DNA of 51,461 nt from a virus: IMG/VR virus record IMGVR_UViG_3300020129_000348, positions 1 through 51,461 of that record; one strand, given 5' to 3'. The translations under genes were made by a program, and so were the position numbers. Positions 24,009-31,550 of this stretch are shown in pieces. The notes beneath the pieces were generated by a model that saw only the letters and a list, made by a program, of their open reading frames with translations, had not been told where the DNA came from and searched no databases. The first letter of the stretch is position 1; each line of letters opens with the position of its first letter.

Positions 24009-25190
24009 ATGCCCCAACTCTATACAGTACCGCCAGGCTACTACGACCTACCCTTCAGTTGGATCTACGAAGGAGCAGACTTAACAGACGGATCAAACGT
24101 GCTGAACCAAGTCGTACCAATCCTCGGCGGCTATGGGGATTTTGTACTCCGTCGAATTGTAGGAGCGGATACGATTGTAAATCCAAGCGGAGGAAAAATT
24201 CAGGTCCGGGACCGATCGTTGAACTACATCCAGTCGGATCCTCTGTTCGCACAATGCGCTCCCGACATTGCAATCGCGCCGGAACTGTTCTATCCCGAAA
24301 ACGGCGGCATTCGCTTCGACCTCTACAAGGTACTTCGAGAAACCGGCTTCGTAATCCCCGGCGCACCGGCAATCTACTCCCAGCTTTGCTTTCAAGGTGC
24401 GCGGCGGCTCAAGGGGGTCTACCCATTCAAGCAAACCTACGACCGGTACAATCCAAAGACCTTCGCTTACGTGACTTCATTCACCTTGACGAATCCATTT
24501 CTCCCGCCAGACGGGTTGAATGGAACGATCACGCCAATCTTTCAGAAAGTGACAGACTACGACTTCGAGTTGCTTGAGTTGCGGCTCGTTTACACCACGG
24601 CTGCAAGCGTAACTGTGTCTGACGGCCTCTTAGTCCCAGATGGCACCGTATGGGGCTTCAACACGCCAGGAACGTCGGGAAACGGATCTACGCTGACCAT
24701 TACGGGAGGACCAGCACTAAATCAAGTCTTGACCTTCACTGTGACAGGTACAAACATTGCAGTTCAGCTTGCGACCGATGGAGGAGGACTGGTAACGACA
24801 GACATTGCAACCTTGGTCGCCGCGGCGAATGCAAATCCGGCCGTCCATGCTCTCGTTACGGTGAGCGGTTTCGGAGCAGTCAATGGAACACTCGCCCCAA
24901 CGACAGGAGGATTACCCGTTGCTTTCGCCGGCGGTGGAGTAGTTCCAACCAATGCGAGCTCAGCCAAACTTTTCATTTACGACGCCCACAATCACCCCAT
25001 TTCAAACGTGCTTGGACTTGACCAGTTCTTTAATCGTATTCAGTTCGGAGGATTTCAAAACGGAGCCTTCGTCCCAACGCTTCTGTATCCCAAAGATCAT
25101 CAGATCCGGGTTGACGTGCAGAGTCTTACTTATGGAGTGCCGCTTGGATTGACGTTCAACTGGATTGGCAAGCAGAGGATTCCGTGCTGA
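24009..25190 (+). CDS. Large beta-rich putative virion protein
   Basis: The 393-residue protein starts 12 bases after the unit 2 arm and lacks a clear Shine-Dalgarno site. The N-terminal 205 residues (YDLPFSWIYEGADLTDGS, GGKIQVRDRSLNYIQSD, FDLYKVLRETGFVIPG) look like a folded capsid-type domain. Residues about 205-315 are Gly/Thr/Val-rich and resemble an inserted Ig-like domain, after which the first domain resumes (AKLFIYDAHNHPISN, HQIRVDVQSLTYG). Such decorated barrels occur in capsid and spike proteins. Identity is inferred. Confidence 0.5.
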   Translation: MPQLYTVPPGYYDLPFSWIYEGADLTDGSNVLNQVVPILGGYGDFVLRRIVGADTIVNPSGGKIQVRDRSLNYIQSDPLFAQCAPDIAIAPELFYPENGGIRFDLYKVLRETGFVIPGAPAIYSQLCFQGARRLKGVYPFKQTYDRYNPKTFAYVTSFTLTNPFLPPDGLNGTITPIFQKVTDYDFELLELRLVYTTAASVTVSDGLLVPDGTVWGFNTPGTSGNGSTLTITGGPALNQVLTFTVTGTNIAVQLATDGGGLVTTDIATLVAAANANPAVHALVTVSGFGAVNGTLAPTTGGLPVAFAGGGVVPTNASSAKLFIYDAHNHPISNVLGLDQFFNRIQFGGFQNGAFVPTLLYPKDHQIRVDVQSLTYGVPLGLTFNWIGKQRIPC

Positions 25191-25195
25191 TACTT

Positions 25196-25630
25196 CTATC
25201 TTATGTGTTGGCGCTCTTCTCGGGGTTCTCGAACGGTCCTGACCTTTCGAGGTTTCGCGCTCTGAGCTTTCAACCCGATCAGATGCTCGTGCATTTGTTC
25301 GAGCTCGGCGAACCGCATACACTTCTGGCAGTGAAGATCACAGCGTGGGTACTCGCAGAGCACCAGGCGCTTGACGAGAATTGGAAGGCCCAGGTAGCGG
25401 ATTGTGAAATGCCGTCCCTGCTTCGTCTCAATCAACACCGCATCGGGATCGTCGCTTCGGATATCGATCTTCGAAACCGTGTAGAGCGTTCCGTCTTTCT
25501 TCCCGTCTGGCCGGATGATGTCGTTCAGCGCAAGATCAAGCGGATGGATGATGGTCCAGTCCCGATGCATCCGCTGACACAGGCCGGTAGACGGATCGCC
25601 GCAGAAGGTGCAAATGCTGGCCGGGTCCAT
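25196..25630 (-). CDS. Zinc-ribbon protein (cargo of unit 3)
   Basis: The 144-residue protein has CTFC near residue 7, a Cys at about 18, and CDLHCQKC near residue 97, which suggest zinc binding; the middle is beta-rich (GRHFTIRYLGLPILVKRL). The reading frame runs through the cassette arm in a different frame from most cargo genes and ends REERQHIR. It is followed upstream by another small Cys protein, with a three-base gap. Confidence 0.55.
   Translation of the reverse strand: MDPASICTFCGDPSTGLCQRMHRDWTIIHPLDLALNDIIRPDGKKDGTLYTVSKIDIRSDDPDAVLIETKQGRHFTIRYLGLPILVKRLVLCEYPRCDLHCQKCMRFAELEQMHEHLIGLKAQSAKPRKVRTVREPREERQHIR
25206..25266 (-). repeat. Cassette 3' arm of unit 3
   Basis: Outer TGTTGGCGCTCTTCTC, inner TTTCGCGCTCTGAG. 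It contains a perfect six-base inner stem, CTCGAA with TTCGAG, unrelated in sequence to the inner stems of other arms but in the same place. Confidence 0.85.
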
Positions 25631-25633
25631 AGC

Positions 25634-25963
25634 TTACTTGTCAGGGAACTCAACGTATGCGCCACGGTAGCCCGTTCCGACTTCGCTCCGTGCGCTTCTA
25701 TCCTCACGTTCTTTCCGTGCGCAATTGGGACAGCGGTGATTTGGTCCGAATTGATCCGTGGTTTCCCAGCCAACTTTCATGGCGGCCGCGTCAGCTTCTT
25801 CACGGCTAGAGAACAGCGCGATCGGCGAGTCCTTTTCATTCGGCAGTGGAATCTTCATACCGCTCGAAACAACTACGACGCCATTGGTCAACAGCGGCGC
25901 ATAGGGCTTCCCCTTGCCATCCATGAACCGCTGGCAGCCACAACACAAGACTGCGACTTTCAT
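25634..25963 (-). CDS. Small Cys-motif protein (cargo of unit 3)
   Basis: The product has 109 residues; the start at ATG 25963 is chosen for GGAAGG just upstream. It has LCCGCQRF near residue 7 and HRCPNCARKERED near residue 75, together forming one zinc ribbon. It is a typical small phage accessory protein without an assigned function. Confidence 0.55.
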   Translation of the reverse strand: MKVAVLCCGCQRFMDGKGKPYAPLLTNGVVVVSSGMKIPLPNEKDSPIALFSSREEADAAAMKVGWETTDQFGPNHRCPNCARKEREDRSARSEVGTGYRGAYVEFPDK

Positions 25964-26021
25964 GCCTTCCAGCATCCCCCATCGTCCATCGCGGCGCAAG
26001 GGACCTCAGTACCAGTACCCG

Positions 26022-26077
26022 TAGGGCGAACGCTGGAAAACCAGTACTCCCGAGCCACAGTCGAGAAGAGCCTCAAC
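26022..26077 (-). repeat. Cassette 5' arm of unit 3
   Basis: GTAGGGCGAACGCTGG to GAGAAGAGCCTCAAC. The terminal pairing is kept with one wobble (GGGC with GCCT), and an inner CTGG/CCAG hairpin with an AAAA loop is present. Confidence 0.75.
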
Positions 26078-26079
26078 GT

Positions 26080-26361
26080 ATGAACGGCACAGAAAAACTG
26101 GTATTTGTAATCTGCCAGGTCTGTACAAAGAACTCACCTCGAATAAACAAGTGCGCATCCTGCTACCATTACGAAGAGCGGAAGGAGACGAGACCGACTG
26201 TGAAATGCACGTTCTGTTCATTTGAGAATCCGATACCTCCGTTTTCAGGGATGTGTTTGAAGTGTGGAGCGGGTGTTTCTTTTTCGGTTGGCGCTCCTCT
26301 CGTCAATCTCTCATCGGTAGCAGCACCTTGCGTTCGCGCAAATGAGGCGCTGAATGTTTGA
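26080..26361 (+). CDS. Small zinc-ribbon protein reading into a cassette arm
   Basis: The 93-residue protein starts three bases after the unit 3 arm. Four Cys pairs (ICQVC, KCASC, KCTFC, KCGAG with MCLK) suggest two zinc ribbons. From about residue 68 the frame enters the 5' arm of unit 4 and ends in arm sequence (CVRANEALNV). The natural end has probably been replaced by the arm. Confidence 0.5.
   Translation: MNGTEKLVFVICQVCTKNSPRINKCASCYHYEERKETRPTVKCTFCSFENPIPPFSGMCLKCGAGVSFSVGAPLVNLSSVAAPCVRANEALNV
26286..26348 (+). repeat. Cassette 5' arm of unit 4
   Basis: GGTTGGCGCTCCTCTC at the outer end and GCGTTCGCGCAAATGAGGC at the inner end. GAGG lies six bases before the ATG of the first cargo gene, so the arm supplies the ribosome-binding site. 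Confidence 0.85.
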
Positions 26362-26617
26362 CAACCGGCCGCCTCGTAAAGATTTGAGCAGTCCAGAATG
26401 CATCGTTCTGCTGTCAGGCATCGCCGAGGGTATTCTACCGATGACACAGGACGCCAAGACGCTCAGGGAAGCCTTTGCATTTATCGCCAGTGCGGATCTC
26501 TTGTGGGAAGCTTTTGAGCTAAAGCGTCAAGCTGCGGAAGCTGCACTGAAAACAGTTGATCCGCAGATTCTCCGTAACATACTTGGCATTGTTGACGACA
26601 AAGGGCGGGCGCAATGA
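26354..26617 (+). CDS. Small helical protein (cargo of unit 4)
   Basis: The 87-residue protein starts at ATG served by GAGG in the cassette arm. It is largely helical (LREAFAFIASADLLWEAFEL, QAAEAALKTVD). No motif is recognised. It overlaps the next gene by ATGA. Confidence 0.5.
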   Translation: MFDNRPPRKDLSSPECIVLLSGIAEGILPMTQDAKTLREAFAFIASADLLWEAFELKRQAAEAALKTVDPQILRNILGIVDDKGRAQ

Positions 26618-26898
26618 CGAAGGCCCAGCGAGAAGCCCATAAAAAACAGAAGCCGCGTAAACGCTTTAGCAAACTGAAGCCGCCTAAAGGATACCGACGG
26701 AACCAGCCGATCGCCGGGCTTCTTTCCGAAGGCCAACTGATCGACCTCGCGTTCAGTCACATGTGCGCACAATTCATTACGGACTTGCTGCCAACCGAAA
26801 CGAAGCGCGATTTGCTTCAGAGGGCGAACGCTGGAAAGCTTGTGGCCGTAGTCGATAGCGGAGAAGAGCCCCAACAACAAAAAGAGACGATTCAATGA
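26614..26898 (+). CDS. Small basic protein with arm-encoded tail (cargo of unit 4)
   Basis: The 94-residue protein has a basic N terminus (KAQREAHKKQKPRKRF) and a helical middle. The last 28 residues (LQRANAG onward, then SGEEPQQQK) are encoded by the 3' arm. Its stop overlaps the start of the virion-type gene at 26895. Confidence 0.5.
   Translation: MTKAQREAHKKQKPRKRFSKLKPPKGYRRNQPIAGLLSEGQLIDLAFSHMCAQFITDLLPTETKRDLLQRANAGKLVAVVDSGEEPQQQKETIQ
26815..26875 (+). repeat. Cassette 3' arm of unit 4
   Basis: CTTCAGAGGGCGAACGC to GAGAAGAGCCCCAAC. GGGC pairs with GCCC; an inner GCT/AGC stem replaces the GCGG/CCGC stem found at the same place in related arms. Confidence 0.9.
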
Positions 26899-27386
26899 AC
26901 CCCTCCCTACCCAACTATCCAATCATCGACGGCTTTCTATTGGATACAACGCTCCGTTGTAACCTGACCTTCAAATCTTTAGCTCTAGCAAACTACGAAG
27001 CACTTCGAAGAGCAGGGGCGTATCGTTCTAAAATGTGGACAGTTCCAACCGATCCGGCGAACGTCTCAATTCCAGCCCGTGATGCGTTTGAGTATCAGTG
27101 CTTTCTACCGCCTGGTTCCGCAGTGTGGGGCTACATCTTCAACGCACCGCAAAATCAGTTCTCATTTCAAGTCAAGGACGCCTGTACCGACGTGCCGATC
27201 TGGAGTGAGCCGATAGTATCAACTGGGCAGCGGCGCAAGCAACAGCGGCTCTCTAAGCTTCTTGTAGTGGGGAATCCTGGATTGCTCTCGGTCGAGATTT
27301 GCAACTTGACATCGAATGCACAAACTGGGATTCAGTTGATACTGTGTGGCGGGATTCCTGTTGAGCCGGGAGTCTGTTCGTCATGA
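26895..27386 (+). CDS. Beta-rich putative virion protein
   Basis: The 163-residue protein has no signal or membrane segment. It has a balanced beta composition (FLLDTTLRCNLTFKSLALAN, GSAVWGYIFNAPQNQFSFQV, GLLSVEICNLTSNAQTGIQL), like a single beta-barrel protein. It continues the series of virion-type genes that the cassettes separate. Identity is not established. Confidence 0.5.
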   Translation: MNPSLPNYPIIDGFLLDTTLRCNLTFKSLALANYEALRRAGAYRSKMWTVPTDPANVSIPARDAFEYQCFLPPGSAVWGYIFNAPQNQFSFQVKDACTDVPIWSEPIVSTGQRRKQQRLSKLLVVGNPGLLSVEICNLTSNAQTGIQLILCGGIPVEPGVCSS

Positions 27387-27589
27387 ACCGGCCAGAGTTC
27401 AAGTTTGACGAACGCAGTCTAGTGCCCGTATCCGCCATCAGTAAACAGGGATACGTTTTCGTTGAGGTTCGGGGAGGGCTGATTGTGATGCCATCGCTTC
27501 GGAGGGCGCACGCGGAAACTCGCAAGCCGTCGCTTAGCGCCGAGAAAAGCCCCAACAAAAAAACAGGAGACTCTACATGCGGAGTCTAG
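27383..27589 (+). CDS. Short protein with arm-encoded tail
   Basis: The 68-residue protein starts with ATGA overlap. About 38 residues precede the arm (VPVSAISKQGYVFVEVRGG); the tail RRAHAETRKPSLSAEKSPNK is arm-encoded. It overlaps the start of the next gene by 13 bases. No 5' arm is seen, so this interval lies between two 3' arms of like orientation. Confidence 0.45.
   Translation: MNRPEFKFDERSLVPVSAISKQGYVFVEVRGGLIVMPSLRRAHAETRKPSLSAEKSPNKKTGDSTCGV
27497..27556 (+). repeat. Cassette 3' arm (solo)
   Basis: CTTCGGAGGGCGCACGCGG to GAGAAAAGCCCCAAC. GGGC/GCCC pairing is kept; the inner stem GCGG/CCGT uses one wobble. The same-orientation arm before it is at 26815. Confidence 0.85.
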
Positions 27590-28332
27590 GAGAACTTCTA
27601 AGAACACCCTTACCAGACTGCACTAAGAACGGAGATCAATCTGTAAAGCAGGGCGGACCATACGGTATTCCGCCTGGAAGCCCACCCCCAACAGGGCCCT
27701 GGATGCGATCTCCAATCATCCCCGACTCCTGGTTACCCGATGTCCTAAAACGAATTCAACCCGCTCCGGACGTATTCAGAGCAAACCGTTGGGACCTGGA
27801 ACTCCTCGGAGAAGCGGACATCTGGAACTACGTCGCATCCCATGGCGGAATTCAAACGTGCTGTCAAATTCCAGACCTCGGAGCTCCAATCTGGAATCAA
27901 CCGCCCTGGCAGGCAATGCCGTCGCAAGGAAAAGAACTCAATCTCTTTTTCTCGCAACCGACGAACACGATTAGTGGCGCACCAGGTCCGTTCGACGGAA
28001 CCGATACGGTAATTGGTCAGTACCGCTGTCCGATCGGTTGGGACGCGGCAATCAGCAAGGTTGTATTCGGATTCACCGGAAACGGATTCGACGATTTCAG
28101 CGGGAACTTATTCTGGCGCCTGATGGTCGGCAAACGATTTGTGAAGAACCTCGGGAACGTACAGAACACTTTCGGATCCCTACAGACGGCGCTACTCGTC
28201 CCCGGCCGGGCGACGGCTCAGGTGATTAGCGGGCAGACAATTACAATTTTAGCGGCAATTCCAAACGGAAGCCCTGTCAACGGCGGACGTGTAACGGCAG
28301 CGGTATTGGGTTGGGAATACCCTCGCCGTTAG
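27577..28332 (+). CDS. Beta-rich putative virion protein
   Basis: The 251-residue protein starts at ATG seven bases after AGGAGA. A Pro-rich N-terminal region of about 110 residues is followed by a beta-rich domain (VIGQYRCPIGWDAAISKVVF, NLFWRLMVGKRFVKNL, QVISGQTITILAAIPNGSP) that could be a beta barrel. It is the last of the virion-type series (21422, 22808, 24009, 26895, 27577). A capsid or vertex role is inferred. Confidence 0.5.
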   Translation: MRSLGELLRTPLPDCTKNGDQSVKQGGPYGIPPGSPPPTGPWMRSPIIPDSWLPDVLKRIQPAPDVFRANRWDLELLGEADIWNYVASHGGIQTCCQIPDLGAPIWNQPPWQAMPSQGKELNLFFSQPTNTISGAPGPFDGTDTVIGQYRCPIGWDAAISKVVFGFTGNGFDDFSGNLFWRLMVGKRFVKNLGNVQNTFGSLQTALLVPGRATAQVISGQTITILAAIPNGSPVNGGRVTAAVLGWEYPRR

Positions 28333-28408
28333 ATAAATTCAGGCGGCGCGTGGTGAATGCAAGGCGACTCATTCGGACGGGCGATTCAAACGATTGGAAC
28401 CGTGATCA

Positions 28409-28615
28409 CTATGGGTTTTCCGCGTTCGCGCTATTGGCAGGCGCGAGTTGGTGTAATGGCCGTCCTTCAACGTGCGCGTCGTACTCTTCAGCCGCCCATG
28501 CGAGAACACCGTATGCCGTACTGATCCAACCGCATGAGCATTCCACGCTCCAGCCATTGTGCTCTTCGTTCCAGACGACGCCCTTTGCAGCAGCATGTTC
28601 TTGTGTGTTTGTCAT
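28409..28615 (-). CDS. Small zinc-binding-like protein (cargo of unit 5)
   Basis: The 68-residue protein reads HNGWSVECSCGWIS followed by WAAEEYDAHVEG, a short Cys/His pattern I know from small actinophage and phage proteins (CxCG with a later H). The tail NSANAENP is arm-encoded and the stop falls in the remaining half arm. Confidence 0.55.
   Translation of the reverse strand: MTNTQEHAAAKGVVWNEEHNGWSVECSCGWISTAYGVLAWAAEEYDAHVEGRPLHQLAPANSANAENP
28421..28437 (-). repeat. Degenerate cassette 3' half-arm of unit 5
   Basis: Only the inner box (GCGTTCGCGCTATTGG on the + strand) is recognisable; the outer TTGGCGCTCTTCTC part has been lost or replaced. It still encodes the NSANAENP tail of the gene at 28409. 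Confidence 0.5.
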
Positions 28616-28690
28616 GAATCTATTCTACCCCTTTCCTCCTTCTCTTGGAATCCCCCTTCAGTACTAATTTCACGCCCCAAACACCTTAGC

Positions 28691-28749
28691 CCAGAGCGCG
28701 AACCGCTGACAGCCCAACCTGCCACCCACACCTGAGAAGAGCGCCAAAC
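28691..28749 (-). repeat. Cassette 5' arm of unit 5
   Basis: CCAGAGCGCGAACCGC to GAGAAGAGCGCCAAAC, followed by an A-rich run. The terminal GCGC/GCGC pairing is kept. Confidence 0.8.
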
Positions 28750-28809
28750 GACAAAAAACTAAAGCAACTGACCTTAGCACTGTGGTACTGTATGTCCGAA
28801 GGAGATAAC

Positions 28810-29382
28810 ATGTTTGACTTTTCAACCCTGGCCGCAGATCAGCCAAGATTCAATCTCTCGCTCGATAAAGCCCGCAAGATCGCCATGATCTACGGAGTCT
28901 TGGGATTCGGGCATCCCCGCCTGTTTGCGGAAGCGAAACCGGGAGCCATGCCGCCCGGTGTCCTGCTGATCCCGGAAAGGGCGCAGCAGGGCGACGATTC
29001 CCGCTGGCCCGACCGCGTAGATGTAGACACGACCGGAAATGACTTAGTTACGATGTTCGCCGGCGACGATCCTGGCGACAACGCCATGTTCTTGATGGTC
29101 AGCGTTGACGGCTGTGACGATTTCTTCACATGCGCCCCCTGGTACACGGCCCTGACCGATCCGAAACGGGAATCGCAACGGCTCCAGCTTTTGACCGCAA
29201 TGAAGCACGAGGTCGAGATCAGCACACAGCAGGCGTGGTCTGAAGCGGATGAAGCCGTCCTTCCGCAAGTCAACTCAATTCTGGGGATTCAGACAACCGG
29301 GAATGTCTCGGCCCACCGGAGTGCTGCACGTCAAGCACCTGAAGTGCCGGCGGATTACCACGGCAAAGCACCCACCGCCTAA
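28810..29382 (+). CDS. Unknown soluble protein
   Basis: The product has 190 residues; ATG 28810 is preferred over 28792 because AAGGAGATAAC precedes it at ideal distance. It is an acidic, mixed alpha/beta protein (KIAMIYGVLGFGHPRLFAEA, NAMFLMVSVDGCDDFFTCAP) with no signal peptide or membrane helix. A weak TACTGT box lies upstream. No family is recognised. Confidence 0.55.
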   Translation: MFDFSTLAADQPRFNLSLDKARKIAMIYGVLGFGHPRLFAEAKPGAMPPGVLLIPERAQQGDDSRWPDRVDVDTTGNDLVTMFAGDDPGDNAMFLMVSVDGCDDFFTCAPWYTALTDPKRESQRLQLLTAMKHEVEISTQQAWSEADEAVLPQVNSILGIQTTGNVSAHRSAARQAPEVPADYHGKAPTA

Positions 29383-29384
29383 GC

Positions 29385-29396
29385 TATACTGAACCG
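29385..29396 (+). promoter_or_regulatory. TATACTGAACC motif before start codon
   Basis: TATACT followed by GAACCG and the ATG of the next gene. The same TATACTGAACC string recurs at 30913, again directly before an ATG. It could be a -10 element giving a leaderless mRNA, but no -35 hexamer is visible. Confidence 0.35.
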
Positions 29397-29699
29397 ATGG
29401 AACACGAAGCACTGCACAGGATCGAGAAGATCCTGTGCAGAATACTCGAAAGGATGGAACAGTTCATGGCGAACATTGACACTTTTATTGCGGACACGAA
29501 GAAATTTCAGCAAGACGTCGTGGCCGCTTTGGGGCGAGCTCAAGCGAGCATTGACACTCTTCAGGCAGCACTCGCCAGCGCAACCCTAACCCCAGCACAA
29601 CAGAAAGCTCTGGACGATGCCGACGCGGCAGTGAACGCAGCCGACGCAGCCGCCAAGGCATTTGACGTACCTCCAACTCCTCCAGCAGCTCGAAAGTAA
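29397..29699 (+). CDS. Ala-rich coiled-coil protein
   Basis: The 100-residue protein is entirely helical; residues 25-85 are Ala/Asp/Gln-rich with heptads (FIADTKKFQQDVVAALGRAQ). The start may instead be ATG 29454 or 29466, because a perfect 12-base hairpin occupies 29412-29440 and AAAGG follows it. It overlaps the next gene if that starts at TTG 29662. It may be an oligomeric virion component. Confidence 0.5.
   Translation: MEHEALHRIEKILCRILERMEQFMANIDTFIADTKKFQQDVVAALGRAQASIDTLQAALASATLTPAQQKALDDADAAVNAADAAAKAFDVPPTPPAARK
29412..29440 (+). promoter_or_regulatory. Perfect 12-bp hairpin near a gene start
   Basis: CTGCACAGGATC pairs perfectly with GATCCTGTGCAG around a GAGAA loop. No T-run follows, so it is not a standard terminator. 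It could be a translational control hairpin ahead of ATG 29454 or 29466, or a dyad bound by a protein. Confidence 0.6.
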
Positions 29700-30417
29700 A
29701 GTGGTATCGCTCGACACACTTCTAGCGGACACCTCACGAGCGCTTCAAGACCTCAGTTCTGCCGTCACTAATCTGAAAGCCGGGTTAGTGACGGTAGCTC
29801 TCGTGAATGGTGCTACGAACTTCGCGCTCTCCCCTTCCGTAATTGAAGCCCTTGAAATTCAGGTCAACCGCGACTTCGCTCCGTTCTGGAATGTCCATGT
29901 CAAACTAACCACTGCGACGAATCCGGGAACCGTCCCGCCCGGAGCCTGGTACCTCCTAATTGCAGACACCGACACGCAAGCGGGCGCCCTCGGCTGGCAC
30001 GATCAAACCCTCGGACGGCCATATGGTGAAGTATTCGTAGTGCCCGCCCAACAATCGGGAGTCGATCTCAGCACGGTGCTGAGCCATGAACTTCTCGAAA
30101 TGCTGGCCGATCCCTACGTGAGTTCAATGGTGCAGTTCACGGACGCACAAGGAAGCCAGAATCTCAGCCCCGTCGAATGCTGTGATGCGGTTGAAAACGA
30201 TCAGTACGACATCACGACATCCAATGGCATCAAAGTGGCAGTCTCAAACTTCGTCACGCCGGCCTACTTCGACCAGAAGTCTAAATTGAAGTACGACTTC
30301 ATGGAGAAACTCACGAATCCGATTCCCTCTATGACTCCAGGTGGATACCTCAGCTACCTTCCAATCACGGCCGGACAATGGACTCAACTTGGCGGAAGGC
30401 TTGCCGGTACTCACTGA
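29662..30417 (+). CDS. Metallopeptidase-like protein with HELLEML motif
   Basis: The product has 251 residues if it starts at TTG 29662 (AAGG upstream), or about 238 from GTG 29701. The motif LSHELLEMLADP near residue 140 and a later DAVENDQYDITTSNG with VSNFVTPAYF match a family I know from bacteria in which HE-x3-E-x2-DP marks a putative zinc protease. The N terminus is a coiled-coil-like helix that continues the preceding gene's style. No signal peptide is seen. Substrate unknown. Confidence 0.6.
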   Translation: MTYLQLLQQLESKVVSLDTLLADTSRALQDLSSAVTNLKAGLVTVALVNGATNFALSPSVIEALEIQVNRDFAPFWNVHVKLTTATNPGTVPPGAWYLLIADTDTQAGALGWHDQTLGRPYGEVFVVPAQQSGVDLSTVLSHELLEMLADPYVSSMVQFTDAQGSQNLSPVECCDAVENDQYDITTSNGIKVAVSNFVTPAYFDQKSKLKYDFMEKLTNPIPSMTPGGYLSYLPITAGQWTQLGGRLAGTH

Positions 30418-30435
30418 TCTGCTAAACTTGACGAA

Positions 30436-30909
30436 ATGGACGACATCACCAAAGTTGCGCCCGCGTCAAACATAATTCCGTACATCGTGGCCGCAGTGAC
30501 CGTGGTTCTGATTTCCACCCTTGCCATCTTCGGTGTGTTTCTAGTCCGGCCGGACAAAGACAACACGGCGCTCATTGCGATAATTTGCGCCTCAATCACG
30601 CCCACCAGCGCTGCAATTTTAGCCATGATGAAAGCTCAGGAGACTCACATGGTGGTTAACTCGCGCTTCGATAAAGTCCTCGAAGCGTCGAAAGCCGTGT
30701 CGCACAAGGAAGGGGTAGAGGACGAAAGAGAGCGGCAAAACTTGATGCGCAGAATGATTGACGCAAATAACAATCTCGAAGCCCTGAGGGAATCGGGTTC
30801 GATCCCGCCCGGCGCGGTCCTGCCCGCAGTTCTAGTAGTTCCGACGGAGTCGTCAATTTCAACAGTTCAAGCGCCCACGAATGTGGCCACACCGGAAGCC
30901 AAGAAATAG
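30436..30909 (+). CDS. Double-span membrane protein
   Basis: The 157-residue protein has two N-terminal membrane helices (IIPYIVAAVTVVLISTLAIF and ALIAIICASITPTSAAILAM) and then a charged helical cytoplasmic part and a Pro/Thr-rich end. It precedes a lipoprotein gene. This pairing recalls i-spanin/o-spanin or holin loci, but no more can be said. Confidence 0.5.
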   Translation: MDDITKVAPASNIIPYIVAAVTVVLISTLAIFGVFLVRPDKDNTALIAIICASITPTSAAILAMMKAQETHMVVNSRFDKVLEASKAVSHKEGVEDERERQNLMRRMIDANNNLEALRESGSIPPGAVLPAVLVVPTESSISTVQAPTNVATPEAKK

Positions 30910-30912
30910 GAG

Positions 30913-30923
30913 TATACTGAACC
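30913..30923 (+). promoter_or_regulatory. Second TATACTGAACC motif before start codon
   Basis: TATACTGAACC lies immediately before the ATG of the lipoprotein gene and is identical to the motif at 29385. The recurrence at the same position relative to two starts suggests a function in transcription or translation initiation. Confidence 0.35.
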
Positions 30924-31430
30924 ATGCGCACCCTTCGCCTTCTCACTCTGTCGATTCTCCTGCTTTCACTGTTCGGATGTAAGAGCAGCCTAACTACAAC
31001 GCTCAATCTGGTAGTTGCCGCGTCCGAAGCCGCAGTTGGCGTTCTCGAATCGACGGGCAGTCTTCCGCCGGCCGTGGGATCGCAAATTACAACATACCTT
31101 CAACTCGTAAGCGAAGCGACTAGTTTTGCTACAACTGAACTCGCATCGGCGGACACGAGCCAGGTGAAGGCGTTGAAAATAGCTCAGGAGTTCGCAAAGA
31201 TCGCCCAGCCGACTTTTGGGCCAGGTACCCCGCAGACGGTCATCAATGTAGTTCAGTCCGTCGTTACGGCCGTGCTCAACTTCTTGCAGACAATTCAGCC
31301 CCCGCCAGGCGCTCATGCCGCCAGAACAGCACCGCCAAACATCAAATTGTCAGCCGACGACATGAAGACGTTGGACGGTATTAACGTACGAGCTCTGCAG
31401 GTGAAGGCCCGGCTTATACGGCTTCACTAG
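30924..31430 (+). CDS. Lipoprotein
   Basis: The 168-residue protein has a signal peptide with a lipobox LSLFGC, giving Cys at residue 19. The mature part is helical and Ala/Ser/Val-rich (ATSFATTELASADTSQVKAL, VINVVQSVVTAVLNFLQTI). It follows a double-span membrane protein and could act at the outer membrane during lysis or entry. Family unknown. Confidence 0.65.
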   Translation: MRTLRLLTLSILLLSLFGCKSSLTTTLNLVVAASEAAVGVLESTGSLPPAVGSQITTYLQLVSEATSFATTELASADTSQVKALKIAQEFAKIAQPTFGPGTPQTVINVVQSVVTAVLNFLQTIQPPPGAHAARTAPPNIKLSADDMKTLDGINVRALQVKARLIRLH

Positions 31431-31480
31431 TACTGAAGTTCCATTGCATTCCTCTCGCTGACGGGTTTAGAATTGCGTTA

Positions 31481-31547
31481 TGTTCTGGCGCTCTTCTCAC
31501 CATCCGTTCGCAGCTTGCGACTTTCAGACGTTCGCGCAAATGAGGCA
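31481..31547 (+). repeat. Cassette 5' arm of unit 6
   Basis: TGTTCTGGCGCTCTTCTC outer and GTTCGCGCAAATGAGGCA inner. An inner CGCA/TGCG stem is present. GAGG serves the GTG start of the ASCH gene. Confidence 0.85.
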
Positions 31548-31550
31548 GTG

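Larger units (their letters stand above)
25206..26077 (-). mobile_element. Cassette unit 3 (two cargo genes)
   Basis: Inverted arms at 25206-25266 and 26022-26077 enclose two - strand genes for small Cys proteins. The unit lies between the + genes at 24009 and 26080, the latter starting three bases beyond the arm. Confidence 0.7.
26286..26875 (+). mobile_element. Cassette unit 4 (two cargo genes)
   Basis: Arms at 26286-26348 and 26815-26875 are inverted and enclose two overlapping + genes. The right arm is of the GGGC/GCCC subtype, the left of the GCGC subtype. Confidence 0.75.
28421..28749 (-). mobile_element. Cassette unit 5 (degenerate, one cargo gene)
   Basis: A full 5' arm at 28691-28749 and a half 3' arm at 28421 enclose one small - strand gene, between + genes at 27577 and 28810. 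The gap of about 75 bases from arm to start is larger than in other units. Confidence 0.55.
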
